Positions 32,901 through 44,900 of a stretch of 64,000 nt of DNA are shown here, one piece after another. The position numbers and the translations under genes were made by a program. How positions within the stretch are numbered: position 1 is the first letter of the stretch; each line of letters starts with the position of its first letter. This DNA comes from Charina bottae (taxonomy: Eukaryota; Chordata; Lepidosauria; Squamata; Charinaidae). The notes under the pieces were generated by a model. That model searched no databases and was not told where the DNA came from. It saw only the letters and a program-made list of their open reading frames with translations. The stretch is from positions 6,359,268-6,423,267 of the forward strand of contig JALMGJ010000029.1 in assembly GCA_023362775.1 (NCBI GenBank), read 5' to 3'.

Positions 32901-35900
32901 CCTCCCAGACTGCACTTTGGTGAGCCTTCTTTCTGTCTCACCCACTATCCTCTAAATCCGTATTGGTGTAAACCATTTTAGCTTTACCAGCCAACCTTAC
33001 TTGGAGGAAAACCAACAGACCAGCAGTCCATCCATCTTCAATAGTTATAGGAACTTTCTAATCCATATCAGCACCGTAACTGCTAGCTAGATACCTCACT
33101 ACCCAGTTTCTTTTCCCCAGGATTCTCTCATCCTCTTAATATGACATCTTGGGTATTTTTAAGACCTTTCACTTTTTTTTAATCAATTCCATATCTGCCC
33201 CTCCTTCTCCAGGGAGAATGATGTCCTATGAGAAGCTCAACTACCTCCTATTTGCAGCACGTTCTCAAGAAAGCAAAGTAGGAGTTACAACAGAGATTTT
33301 GGGTTTCCCTCCTCCCAACACTGACTTCCAGAGTCTGCACAGAAGTCTGTGACTAGCTAGCACCAAAGCCACGGCAACTACAGGCTTGTCACAACTTGTC
33401 TGCCACACCTTAAAGCAGTGTTGTTTCTCCTAGGAAAAGATGTAGATGCCTTAAGGGCATTGTAGGCCGATGTTACCTTTGCCCTCCCATGCTCCAGAGC
33501 ACCTTTGGAGACTGAATTTGAAGCACAGCCATAGGAAATATTGTAACAATAATAATATGCAATTATCTACCTAACTACATGAGTGATTTTTTTTTGTTTG
33601 AGGTGTCTAAGCGGCCTACTCCAACCCAACTCACGTCATCAAAACAGCTTCTCATCGCAAAACAGAAGGTTCTCATCGACCAAGTTGAGTTTGTTGTCTA
33701 CACCAAAGGCTACATTCTAGTAAGTTTCCAAATTTTGTCCTACCTTCTTGTGCAAAGCCAGGTGAATTACCTTGATCTGAAGGCATCCGGGTTCGGTGAC
33801 GGGTTTGCATTTCTGCCAAGGAGCACCTGAGGAAGGAGAGGTCATTTTAAGGGCCAGCTCACGATTTCCGTGAGTAGAATTTATTTTTTATTTATTTGAA
33901 AGACTCCTTTAGTTGCTGATCTCAGGGCATGGCGGTGGGTGACTAACGACCATTTAAAACATGAACAATAACACAATAGATAAAACAATAACAACAACAA
34001 CAAGCAATGCAACGTCACGCTGCTAAAACCTGACCCCCCAAGATGTATGAACCACCATACAAACCAAGTTCACTGAATATTGTGGCCCAACACTTGGGGC
34101 AACTGCCAGGTCTTTGTGGAAGGCCAAGGCCATCTGGATCTCTGGAGGAACGGCCTTCCACAAGGAAGGCTCGGTGACAGAGAACACGTTCCTGGATCTT
34201 GTTACATGACACTGCTTCATAGAAGGGATCTGGAACATACTTGCTTTGCTGGAATGGGCAGAAACACTTGGAGACAGGCAGTCACGCAAGTAACCCTGCC
34301 CTGTGCCATGAAGGACTTTATAGGAGGCAACCAGCGCCTTGAATGGAACCCAGAAACCTACTGGGAGCCAATGCACCTTACAAAGTAGTGGTTTTACAGG
34401 GACATACTGCGGTGCACTCAAAACTGGCCATGCCACTGCATTCTGGACCTGCTGAAGCTTCCAAATACTCTTCAAGAGCAGCCCCATGTAGAGTGCATTA
34501 CAATACAGCGACCACAATTGGGACTGGCAAGTCGGTCATTAAGCAAAGGGGTCACTAAGTGAAAAATCACATGACCACGACTGGGCTTATGATTTTGTTT
34601 CAGTTTTCCTTTGCTTCTTGTTTCTTCCTTCAGCTGAACTGGGGTTCTTTCTCTTTGAGGACATCTTGGTATGGAGTAAATAAGCAAGTGAAAATAACAG
34701 CAGAGAGATGCTGTGAAGGTCGTAAACCTGAGGAGTGGTCGCTAAGTTGTTTTTTAGCACCGTCGTAACTTCTAACGGTCACTAAGCAAGGACTACCTGT
34801 AGTCCAATTAACTCAACAAGGTGACAAGATCCTTGATGGAGAAAGGTTTTCTTTAACAGCCGTATGAGTCTCTCTTTCCTTTCCAGATCCCGCATGGAAA
34901 AAAGTCCCGCATCGATTTCTCACCTGCCAAGTTCTTCACGGTCTTGTTTTTCAGCGAAGAAGTACGCCAACTGTGTGGCTAATTGCTCCTTTTCCTCGTG
35001 GATCTTCTCCCGCGCGGCTCTTTCGGCATGGAAATCAGAGCAGTAGACCTCCATCTGCTCAGAAAAATGATGATCTCACTTCACTTCAAAAAAGCCCAAC
35101 ATTTTCATTCTGAAGCCTAATCTTCACCCCTTACTCATCTCAGCAGATTGGAAACATCTGGCTGACCTTGTTTGGGCTTGGGAACTAAACCGGGCCAGGC
35201 CTGGTGAGGACTGGATGGGAGACCACCAGGGAATCTAGCCCTGACTGGGAAATTGAAAAAATATCCCAGAATGAGGCAAGAGCAAACCGCTTCCATAATG
35301 CTGCCGAGAACACTAGGTGGGCACATCCATGAAATCGTCAGGAGTTGAGATCGAGTGAGGGAGATCTCCCTTACCTTTGCAGCTGACAGGACCTGACAGC
35401 TAGCAGGGCCAGATGCAGTCACGATTTGGATGGGAGACCACAAGGACACCCCAAGCTATAGACTAGACCGGGAAGTTAAACCCTGTTAAACCATACCTGA
35501 GCTCGGAGGACAGCTACAGTCTCAAGCTCTTCCTCTTGCTTCATAATAGTTTGCTTCATTTTGTCTATCTGGAACTGTTTGGCAGCCAGCGCCTTTTCTG
35601 CTAGATCCAGTTTGTGAATTAGTTCTTCCAACGCGGCCTGGTCTACCCTTTTGACCTGCAGCAGGTTTAATCAGGGAAATCAAAATGCAGTCAGTATCAC
35701 CTGTTGGATTCCAGGGGCCTAGTCACCAAGCTAATCTTGGCTAATCTTGAAAAAAATGCTAAACAGGGTTGGACCTGGTTAATGCTTGGATAGGAGACCA
35801 CCAGGAAATCTAATCTAGGCTGGGAAGTTGAAAAACATCTCGGAAGGTGGCAGGGGCGAACCCGCTTCCACGGAAAAACACCTGGATGCATTCCTGAAGC

Positions 35901-38900
35901 CTCCAGGAGCCAAGTTCAACTTGAGGTTAGCTTTAGCCAGTGAAAGCTAATTCATTAATTAAATAGATAGGCAGGTAGGTAGACAGACAGACATATTGAT
36001 TCTTTATTATGATCAATGATCAGCCTGTATTCATTAAGTATTTGTTGCCTCACAGAATAAACTCCCTCCGCCATATACCTATGTAAAACTCATTCCTAAG
36101 GTATCCTAAAATAGGCTGACCATATTTCAGGAAGGCAAAACGGGACAGGGTCTTATGTAATATTCCGTATTCATGAAAAAGACAGGGGTCCCCACGATTG
36201 GCTCCTGCCTGCAAACCCCACCCCCCAGTCCATGCGATTGGCTCCCACCTGCAAACCCCGCCCCCCGGTCCACGCGATTGGCTCCCACCTGCAAACCCTG
36301 CCCCCCGGACCACGCTCCGGCTTGCATCCTCCTTCCGTGCCATTCCCGCCGGGTTTGAAAAACGGGACAAAATGGAGATTTTTATGAAAACGACGGGACG
36401 GTTGAAAAACGCTAAAAAACCGGGACTGTCCCGTTCAAAATGGGACGTATGGTCAGCCTACCCTAAAACAAACAATTAGAGGCATCTTGGCTGGGGGGTG
36501 CAGGAGCATCCAAAAAGTCAAGATGGCGGCTGTAATGATGTGCTCAGAGCCCCGCCCTTTTTTTAATGGTTATCACACATAACTGCCCACGCAAAAAAGG
36601 GCAGGGCTTCAATTGTGCCCTCCACCTTGACTTCTGTAATCCCCTCCGTAAATGTCCCTGCACAAGATAGAAACCAAGACGAAAATTTTGCACACCCAAA
36701 GTGCAAAGACACTTTTCAACAAGTATCAGAAGAAAATATATGAAGAAGAAGAAGAAGGTGGGAAGAAGAAGGTGAGGAGGAGGAGGAGGAACAACTAAAA
36801 AGAGGAAATCCAGTGTAGGTTTAAGGAGTGGCTGGGCAAGATGGCTTCCCACCCCTTTCCCAACCGGTGTGCCTCCCTGTTGCTCTCAGTGGGGTCAATT
36901 TCACAGCTGCCTAAGGTAGCATTTTCTAATCTCTGAATGGGTGGTAAGAGGGAAGCCAACATTGTTCTCTTGCAGCCCCCTCCATCACTTTTTGCTATGG
37001 TCCTTCTCCAGAGCAAAGCTCACCTCTTTGCCTTTTAATTCTTCAACAGTTTGCAAGGCACTGGTCAGTTCCACTAGGAGCTTGTTGTATGCATCCTGTA
37101 GTGTTTTAAATTTGGCTCTAGTGGAGGACAAGGAAGACAAGGCTGAGATAGAAACTTATGCACCAACAGAGGCTATGTCCCTTTTCCCCCTTAACAAGAC
37201 ATCAAAATAAATCTCAGGGGAACAAAGGAAATGATATCCACCAACCACACCAGGCTTAGGATGGGTTTACACTTGCATGTTTGGGGAGAGGATGAATATA
37301 TATTCAGAATATAACTACAAAGAAATAATACATGAAGAAGTCACCTGCTGCCTTTCTTCACCCAATGACTGACTAATTTAAGAGAGACCTTTACTGTAAA
37401 ACTCGGCCTGTTAAACCTAAATCTGCAGCACAGGTCTGGACAGCTTCCCACCCGGAAAGCCTGTTTGACAGTATGCATAGGGGATAAGGCAAGAAGGAAA
37501 ATGTTGGTTGCCTCTATTACACCTGGAGATCCAGTTCCCAAATCTCTGTTTCCGAGGCTGTACTCACTTCTCATCATTGGTTTTAGCCTGTTCCAGCTTC
37601 ATTTCGGACTGCATGCTCTCCACTTGGAGTTCCAGCTTCTTAACGGTGTACAACAACTGTTGCTTCTCATCCAAGTCTCCAACACTTGCAGGGTGTTGCC
37701 TTTCAAGAATCTGACACCTGGGGAATGGAGACATCAGAGGAGAAGAGTCCTGGCCAAAAATCTGGGCGAGCTGGTAGATTCACAAATGCTATTAAAAGGC
37801 ACGAGCCTCTGTGAACCACAGCTCAACATCACAAAAGCTCGTGCCATTTAATAACATTTGTTAATAACATTTGTTAGTCTGAAAAGGTGCGACCAGGTTC
37901 TCTCTGATCTTACTCAACATTTTTGAGGAGGGAGGAAAGGCGGAGGGAGTTGGATTTGGGCAGGCCGAGGATTGCCAAAAGGTGTGTGTGTGTGTGTGTG
38001 TCCCCAACACACAATTTCAATTTCCTGAACAAGAAATTCAGGAGAAAATGTCCTCTGGACATTGAATTCTATGGAACAATCAGACTAGGTAGAAGAAGAA
38101 AGGCACTTTGCATGCATGCAGTGTCAATATTTAATGGAACAGCCATTGGACAGTACGCTACTGGATAGTAAGATGAAATGTTAAAAACCGAATTGTTTTA
38201 AAGGGCCTTAAATTTATCCTTGATGCCATTTTGGTATGGTTTTGTGTTTTTCTCCTTTATTTTATTCTTACTTTTGATTGTGGGGGGTAGATGTTGGCTG
38301 AATAACCAAATGAATATTAGCACATTCACAAACCCATTTGTGAAACAGCTGCCCATGAGACAGTAAGGTGTGAGAGATAGAGAGAAGTGGATTAGGAAAA
38401 TTGAGTTGACTCCTCTAGCTACTTGCTAGCCTCCTTTAGGAAAGCTTTGACTCAAAATCTGAGAAGTTCTAAATCCGCAGAATGAACATTTAGCAAAGGT
38501 AACATCTCTTTCAAATCGAGCTTCAGTCCTTGTGACCACCTGGTCATGTCCGTGTAGTGTTATGGAAGTGATCTGCCACTGTCTTCTTCTGGCCTGGTTT
38601 CAAATTCCCAGTCTAAGTCTTAGGATTTCCTTGTCTCCTATCCAAGTACTTATCAGCAAACCTGATTAGTTTTTTAAGATCAGTATTTGGATCTGTAGGC
38701 CAGAATGGGAAGTTAGGAACAATCTCAGAAGAAAGAAATGGCTGGCCACATCCACATTGTCAAGAAATACTACCTGGTTGTGTCCATGTTATCTCCAGGA
38801 GTTGGGCTTGACTCAAAGGGGACTTGACATTCACTAAATCAGAGCTTTCCAAACTGTGTGTTGGGACACGTCAGTGTGTCGGCTGCAGTGTTTGGGTGTG

Positions 38901-41900
38901 TCGCGGCTGCTGCCTCCGAGCCCTGCCAGGATTCCGCACAAGTCCTAGTGCCTGCCTTGTGCCTTGCTGCCTCCAAATCTGCTGTGATTCCGCACAGGTC
39001 CTAGTGCCTGCCTTGTGCCCTGCTGCCTCCAAACCTGCTGTGATTCCGCGCAGGTCCTAGTGCCTGCCTTGTGCCCTGCTGTAAGAGTGTGTCGTGAAAT
39101 GATGCCCTGCTGTAAGAGTGTGTCGCGAAATGATGCATGTCTAAAAAGTGTGTCACCAACATGAAAAGTTTGGAAAGCTCTGCACTAAATGTTCACTCTG
39201 GTCTTCAATGCTTACTTTTCATGCAGCTTTTTCTGAATTACTTCTGCTTCTTTTAACTTGGCATGGGTCTCCTGAAGCTCTTTGAAGAGGGCAGACACTT
39301 GCAGATTTAGCGTTTCCACTTCATTTCCCATCTAAAAGAATGAATTCAACAACTGAAAACCAACTGTATCTTTCTGAAAACATGGTAAGTCACAAAGCAA
39401 GGTTACTGATGGCATAGAGAGCTCAAACAGGTAGTCTGACTCTAGATGAGTCACCCACTCAGAATAAAAAGCCTTGTTTGTGCACTTGAGGCACACTACA
39501 AGAATAACAGACAAGCTGCTTCTACAAAACCAGTGTATATGCCTGGCTGATTCGGCAAAGCAAACCATTGTTTGTAACTTGAGGGGGAGTGTTCTGTTTA
39601 AGTAGGAAACAGTAAAGAATGTGGTTACTTGAAACTAAGTTGAAAATGCATACTATTTTTAAGTTGTGCGTGGAAGGGACACAATGTGTCTAAAAATATT
39701 TAGAATTGCTTAAAAAAAAAAAAAAAAGTTCATTCTTCCAAAACGTCTCTTTGGATTATTGTCACTCCTGTTCTGCAGCAGGGGTAGGAAATTAAGAGCA
39801 AGAACAAAAGTAGGTAGGAAACGCAGGCCCCTCATCCAATATCATTACTATTGACTGCAAGAATAGGAAATTCAACACTGTTTGCGTTAAAGACAGTCCC
39901 TTGCATTCTCGTCATGGAGGACTGTTGGCCCAACACATATGGGAGGTATCAGGTCCCCCGATATTCTGGCTGGTAGCAACTCTTCAGAATTCTCTCCCAG
40001 CCCTCTGAACTTAATTTCAATTAAAGCAGGGATTCAATAGCTTACTTTCAAAGACAGCCTAGACCAGTATTTCTCAACCTTTGCAACTTTAAGATGTTCG
40101 GACTTCAACTCCCAGAATTCCCCAGCCAGCCATGCTGGCTGGAGAATTCTGGGAGTTGAAGTCCACGTGCCTTAAAGTTGTCAAGGTGGAGAAACACTGG
40201 CCTAGCCACATGCCCAATTCAAAAGGCCAACAGTTTAGGCCTCAAGAGTCCTGACTCAGGCCGAGTAAAACTATGCTTAAACTGAAAAAGAACTCTTAGT
40301 TCCTGGGATGCCTCACAGATGTTCTCCTAAGATGCAGTTGATGTGTTGGCAGTGCTGACTGCTTAGAAGCAATCACCTCAAAGCCCCCCGGGTGAATGTT
40401 TGCACAAATGCAAAGAATGCTCTTATAGTTAAAAAAAAAATGGCATCAACACTGTTTACGCCAAAGGCAAGCACAGGTTTCTTGTTCCCATGTTTTCCAC
40501 AGCCTGAAAAATGGCCTGGACACACACAGCCTGGAAGAACCTGTCCCACTAGGCAACTGTCTCGGCAATTATACAACTGTACTGAGGCCGACTTGGCTCT
40601 TCAGAACCGTAACATCCAACACTTACGTGGCTGGTCGCTCAGAAGGAAACAGTTAAAGCTGAGTAGCAGCCATTTTAGCCCTTCCTTGAATGCCTTGCTG
40701 ACATCAGTTCCAAAAATCATCATTTCTCAGGACACTAAAAATGAAGTACTTCAGCTCGTACCCTTGTCATGGTATAAAACCATGACAACCATAGTCATGT
40801 ATTGGTCCAATAGAAATGTTCCCATTCAGTAAAGTTTGCTGTATCAGTCGTCAGCAGGCGGAGCCTGTATTATCACACAGATTCTGCATCTGCCATGCTT
40901 AAAGGCTGCAGCAGACATCTTCAAGAACCAAGATAATTTCTCTTGTCACAGATTATAATCCAAAGCATCCTGTAGTTTTGCAACTGCACTGTTGCAACAG
41001 CTGTCACTGGTACAGCCCAGCTGAATGCTATTTTTGTCCATTACGGCGTTCCAGCGAAGCCTGTATGAGATCATGTCCCATTTTCAAGCTAGACTTCAAG
41101 CTGGAGTTGGCCAATGCCTGGGGCTTTGCCCTCTTACACTCCAGTCCAGCGTATCCACAGCCAACCATAGTCCAAACAGTCAAGGAGATGTTGAAGGCAC
41201 CAAAAGATGGACAAGATCCACAGTTGGCTCTGTTACATCTTAGAAACATCCCAGTCACAGGTCTTAATTTTATAACTGCACAATTGCATGAAAATGACAA
41301 AAGGCCACAGGAGTGCATAGAAGTGCACTCCAGCACACTGCAACGGCCTCCGAAGGGACAGTCTCCTTGCTACTTCTCCACAGACGTGACTAGGTCTAGA
41401 GGAAAGTACATACGGGATGATTCCCTGCTAGCATCACAGAGAGGAGCTGAGCGCTTAGTGGTTAAAACCCCCAAGAGATATAGAAAATCAGAAGGCTTGT
41501 CAAACAAACAAACAAACAAACAGGGTTTCTGTTCCTTCTACTTTTATCACCATACTTCCAGAGATCCCCAAGGAACAGGTCAGAAGAGAGATCGAAAGTC
41601 AATTCCAGGTCTCAGGACATAACCGAGATGCTTGGGACACCAGAACGACAGATGGTTCCCAGTCCTGAAAGCAGGCAAACTACATGGGTTCCTTCTAAAG
41701 TCAGTGATTTTGTTATGAGAATGACTTCCCTGTGGAGTCCTTGGTGCTCTCTGAGCTTGGTTGTTTGCTTGCAGACATTTCATTACCCGACTAGGTAGCA
41801 TCATCAGTGCTGATCACTGATGATGTTACCTAGTTGGGTAATAAAACCTCTGCAAGAAAACAACCAGGCTCAGAGAGCACCAAGGACTCCACAGTTCAAC

Positions 41901-44900
41901 CCTGAGCTACACATATTCTCTTCTGTTGGTACTGACCTCCCTATTTCCAATTTTACTATTTTCCACAGCAACTGGAATTAGTCGGTGACCAACATAAGAA
42001 AATTGCCTAGGTATGTGAAAAAGGGATGCAACTTTACTCTTAATTTGTTCACCTGCCCCATGATGGCAGGTTTACTACGTTTGGTACTATGGCTTGTTAA
42101 CCTCTACTGACTTTATAGAGGGACCGTTCGGTTGATAAAACACAAGACCTCTGGAGCTTCAAAAAGTCCTCTAGATATGCTAATATCCATCAGGACCTGA
42201 CTTTGAGTTTCCCCAGGAGCCTGTCCATGGAACATGCGTACCCATGTTTCCTCTTAAAACACGGCTTTCCAAACTGTGTGTCGCGACACAATACTGTGTC
42301 GCCTGGGGCCCCCAAGTTTGTCGCGTGACAACCCAGAAGCGCTGATGAAAATGCCCTTGGTTCCGGCAGGGAGGCGAAAATCGCACACGCACGCTGCTGG
42401 GCCGCCCGGCTCACAGCTGATTGGCACGGAGAATTTCCACCCCGGCCCCCCCGCGCCGATCAGCTGTGCGCCGGGAAGCCCGGCAGTGTGCGCGCATGCA
42501 CGTGCGGCGAGGCTTTTTGCCTCCCTGCCAGAACTGAGGGCATTTTCGGGGTCCCCGGAGCCTGCCCTTTCGAAGGGGCAGCCGCTGCCACTGTGGCGGC
42601 AACCCCGAAGCACCGGCAGCGGTGCTTCCGGGTTTTTGTGGGCTGGCCGTTGGTGTGTCGCCAACGGCAAAAGTTTGGAAAGCCCTGTCTTAAAACATAA
42701 ATCTATTGCAGTCAGTTGATGACAAGGTATTAGTTCACAACCTAAGTATTATGTTTTTGAATGGTTTTCATAATTCCTTGTATTTGTGGGTGGTGGTGGT
42801 TTGGTTCTGTTTTGTTATTGCAGGATATTCAATTCTAACAAGTGCCCTACCAATATTTTTAATAAACAAATACTTAAATACATACATTCTGTACATGTGG
42901 CTAATTACATTTTAACCCCCTTTCTTTCCCCACTGTGTGTTTCTGGAGAAAAGGTAGGATCACTCTGGGTTTATTATTTTGCAGCTCAGCTGCCCACTGA
43001 AGCATAGAAGACAGCCGATTTGTTGGTTGAGTGAGCTGCCCTGTCAAAAATCGTGACAAAATTCTTAACCTGCAAGGTATCCACGCCATCTCCCCTCGCC
43101 TCCCTTGTTCGGTATCTACGCTGGCAAAACCTGGCCATCTGAGCTGGTGCTGATGATTCATGGGAGGTGCCACCTGTAGCTGAGCCAGGCCCTCTGTTCT
43201 CTGCCCACTAAGTCTCACTCAAGAAGACATCCAGCATCACGCCACGTGTCATAATGAAACATTTTGAGATGCATCATGCACAAGACTTTACAGGAAGATG
43301 AAGGAAGCCCATTTAAGTAAGGTACTTTCTGGGTTTCAGAGGGGAGAATGACAAAAGTCCTACTGGGTTTAGTGTAATGCATGAGTAAATGAGTAGTACT
43401 TACACTTTCTGTTCTCTCTTCGTTCTTGTTGGCTTCTTGTTCTGTCTGAATGCCTCTCTCATCTGTTTTCTTTTTCAGACTCAACAGCCTGTGAAAGGCA
43501 AGGATTCCGGTGAGACAACACTTGTAGCTTAGATTATTTTTTGAAGATTTGAAGTATGAACTATTTAACTCAAGATACAGTTTAGGATGCTGGGAGCCAT
43601 ATCATAAAGGTCTTATATTATGGTCATGTAGATTACTGAGAACATGAACTTGAAGTTTTTTGAACGCTCAGGAGTCAATGCTCTGAGCACTTTGCTAGGT
43701 CTTATCAATTTTTTTACAAAGACTTTACCCATGTGCAAAAACTGGGCTGGTCTGAGATCGGTGGCACCTTTTGAATGCCCATGATGCTGAGGCTGTTCCA
43801 GCCCCTGAAAACCATCAACTCTACAAGCTAAATGGCTTGGCTCCTGTTCCAGGGGAAAGGCTACAACCACCATTCACAGCACTTCCTGTGGAGATGCATT
43901 GTGGGATGGCTGACCATTGGTGGAATTCCACCTACTTCCTCTGAGGTTAAGAGGCTTGTTTGTGTTGCCTTCTTCCCATCTTTCCCCACAAGAACTGGGT
44001 TGTTCTCCCTACTTCTGTTGTCACAAAAACAAAAAGGGTGAGATGAAGCTCGAGGGGTCTTCATCTTTTTGGTGCTGATTGGCTGGAGAGTGGGAAGTTT
44101 GGTGCAAGAATGCTGAGATGGCAATAATTGCTGAGTAACATACAGAGTTAAGAGCAGAGACCTCACACTGACAACAAATATCCGCATAGTCAAAGCAATG
44201 GTATTCCCCGTAGTAACCTATGGCTGCGAGAGCTGGACCATAAGGAAGGCTGAGCGAAGGAAGATAGATGCTTTTGAACTGTGGTGTTGGAGGAAAATTC
44301 TGAGAGTGCCTTGGACTGCAAGAAGATCAAACCAGTCCATACTCCAGGAAATAAAGCCAGACTGCTCACTTGAGGAAATGATATTAAAGGCAAAACTGAA
44401 GTACTTTGGCCACATAATGAGAAGACAGGATACCCTGGAGAAGAGGCTGACGCTAGGGAAAGTGGAAGGCAAAAGGAAGAGGGGCCGACCAAGGGCAAGA
44501 TGGATGGATGATATTCTGGAGGTGACGGACTCGACCGTGGGGGAGCTGGGGATGGTGACGGCCGACAGGAAGCTCTGGCATGGGCTGGTCCATGAAGTCA
44601 CGAAGAGTTGGAAGCGACTGAACGAATAAACAACAACAAAACATACAGAGGCATGAGAATGATTACTGGGAAAGGGCAATGGTGGAGGCTGGCTGGAAAA
44701 GGAGATGTTTAACACTGATACAAATAGAAGAGTACACACTGTTGGCACTTGTCCTTAAGTTCCTGCAGCTTATTTTCCAGTGCTTCCCTCTTCTGAGTCT
44801 CGGTCCTGAGAGAAAGAAGAAGCTGGCTGACGGTTAACTCTTCTTTTTCCAAGTATTTCTTTGCTTCATCCACAGATTTGTTCCGGCTTTAATAAGGTAG

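Larger units (their letters stand above)
30000..33765. other. OPTN intron before the last exon
   Basis: Apart from the microsatellite (30528-30659), the foldback (31391-31526) and a LINE tail-like patch near 32505-32575, nothing is recognised. An exon-like stretch at 31681-31732 fails the phase test. Confidence 0.55.

Noticed and set aside
40392..40832. 146-codon open frame on the plus strand
   Set aside because: No recognisable domain. It is next to integrase-like debris, so it may be retrotransposon remnant, but I could not support it.
42254..42719. Overlapping frames of about 140 codons
   Set aside because: Inside a family-2 MITE with perfect 8-bp duplications; composition artefact.
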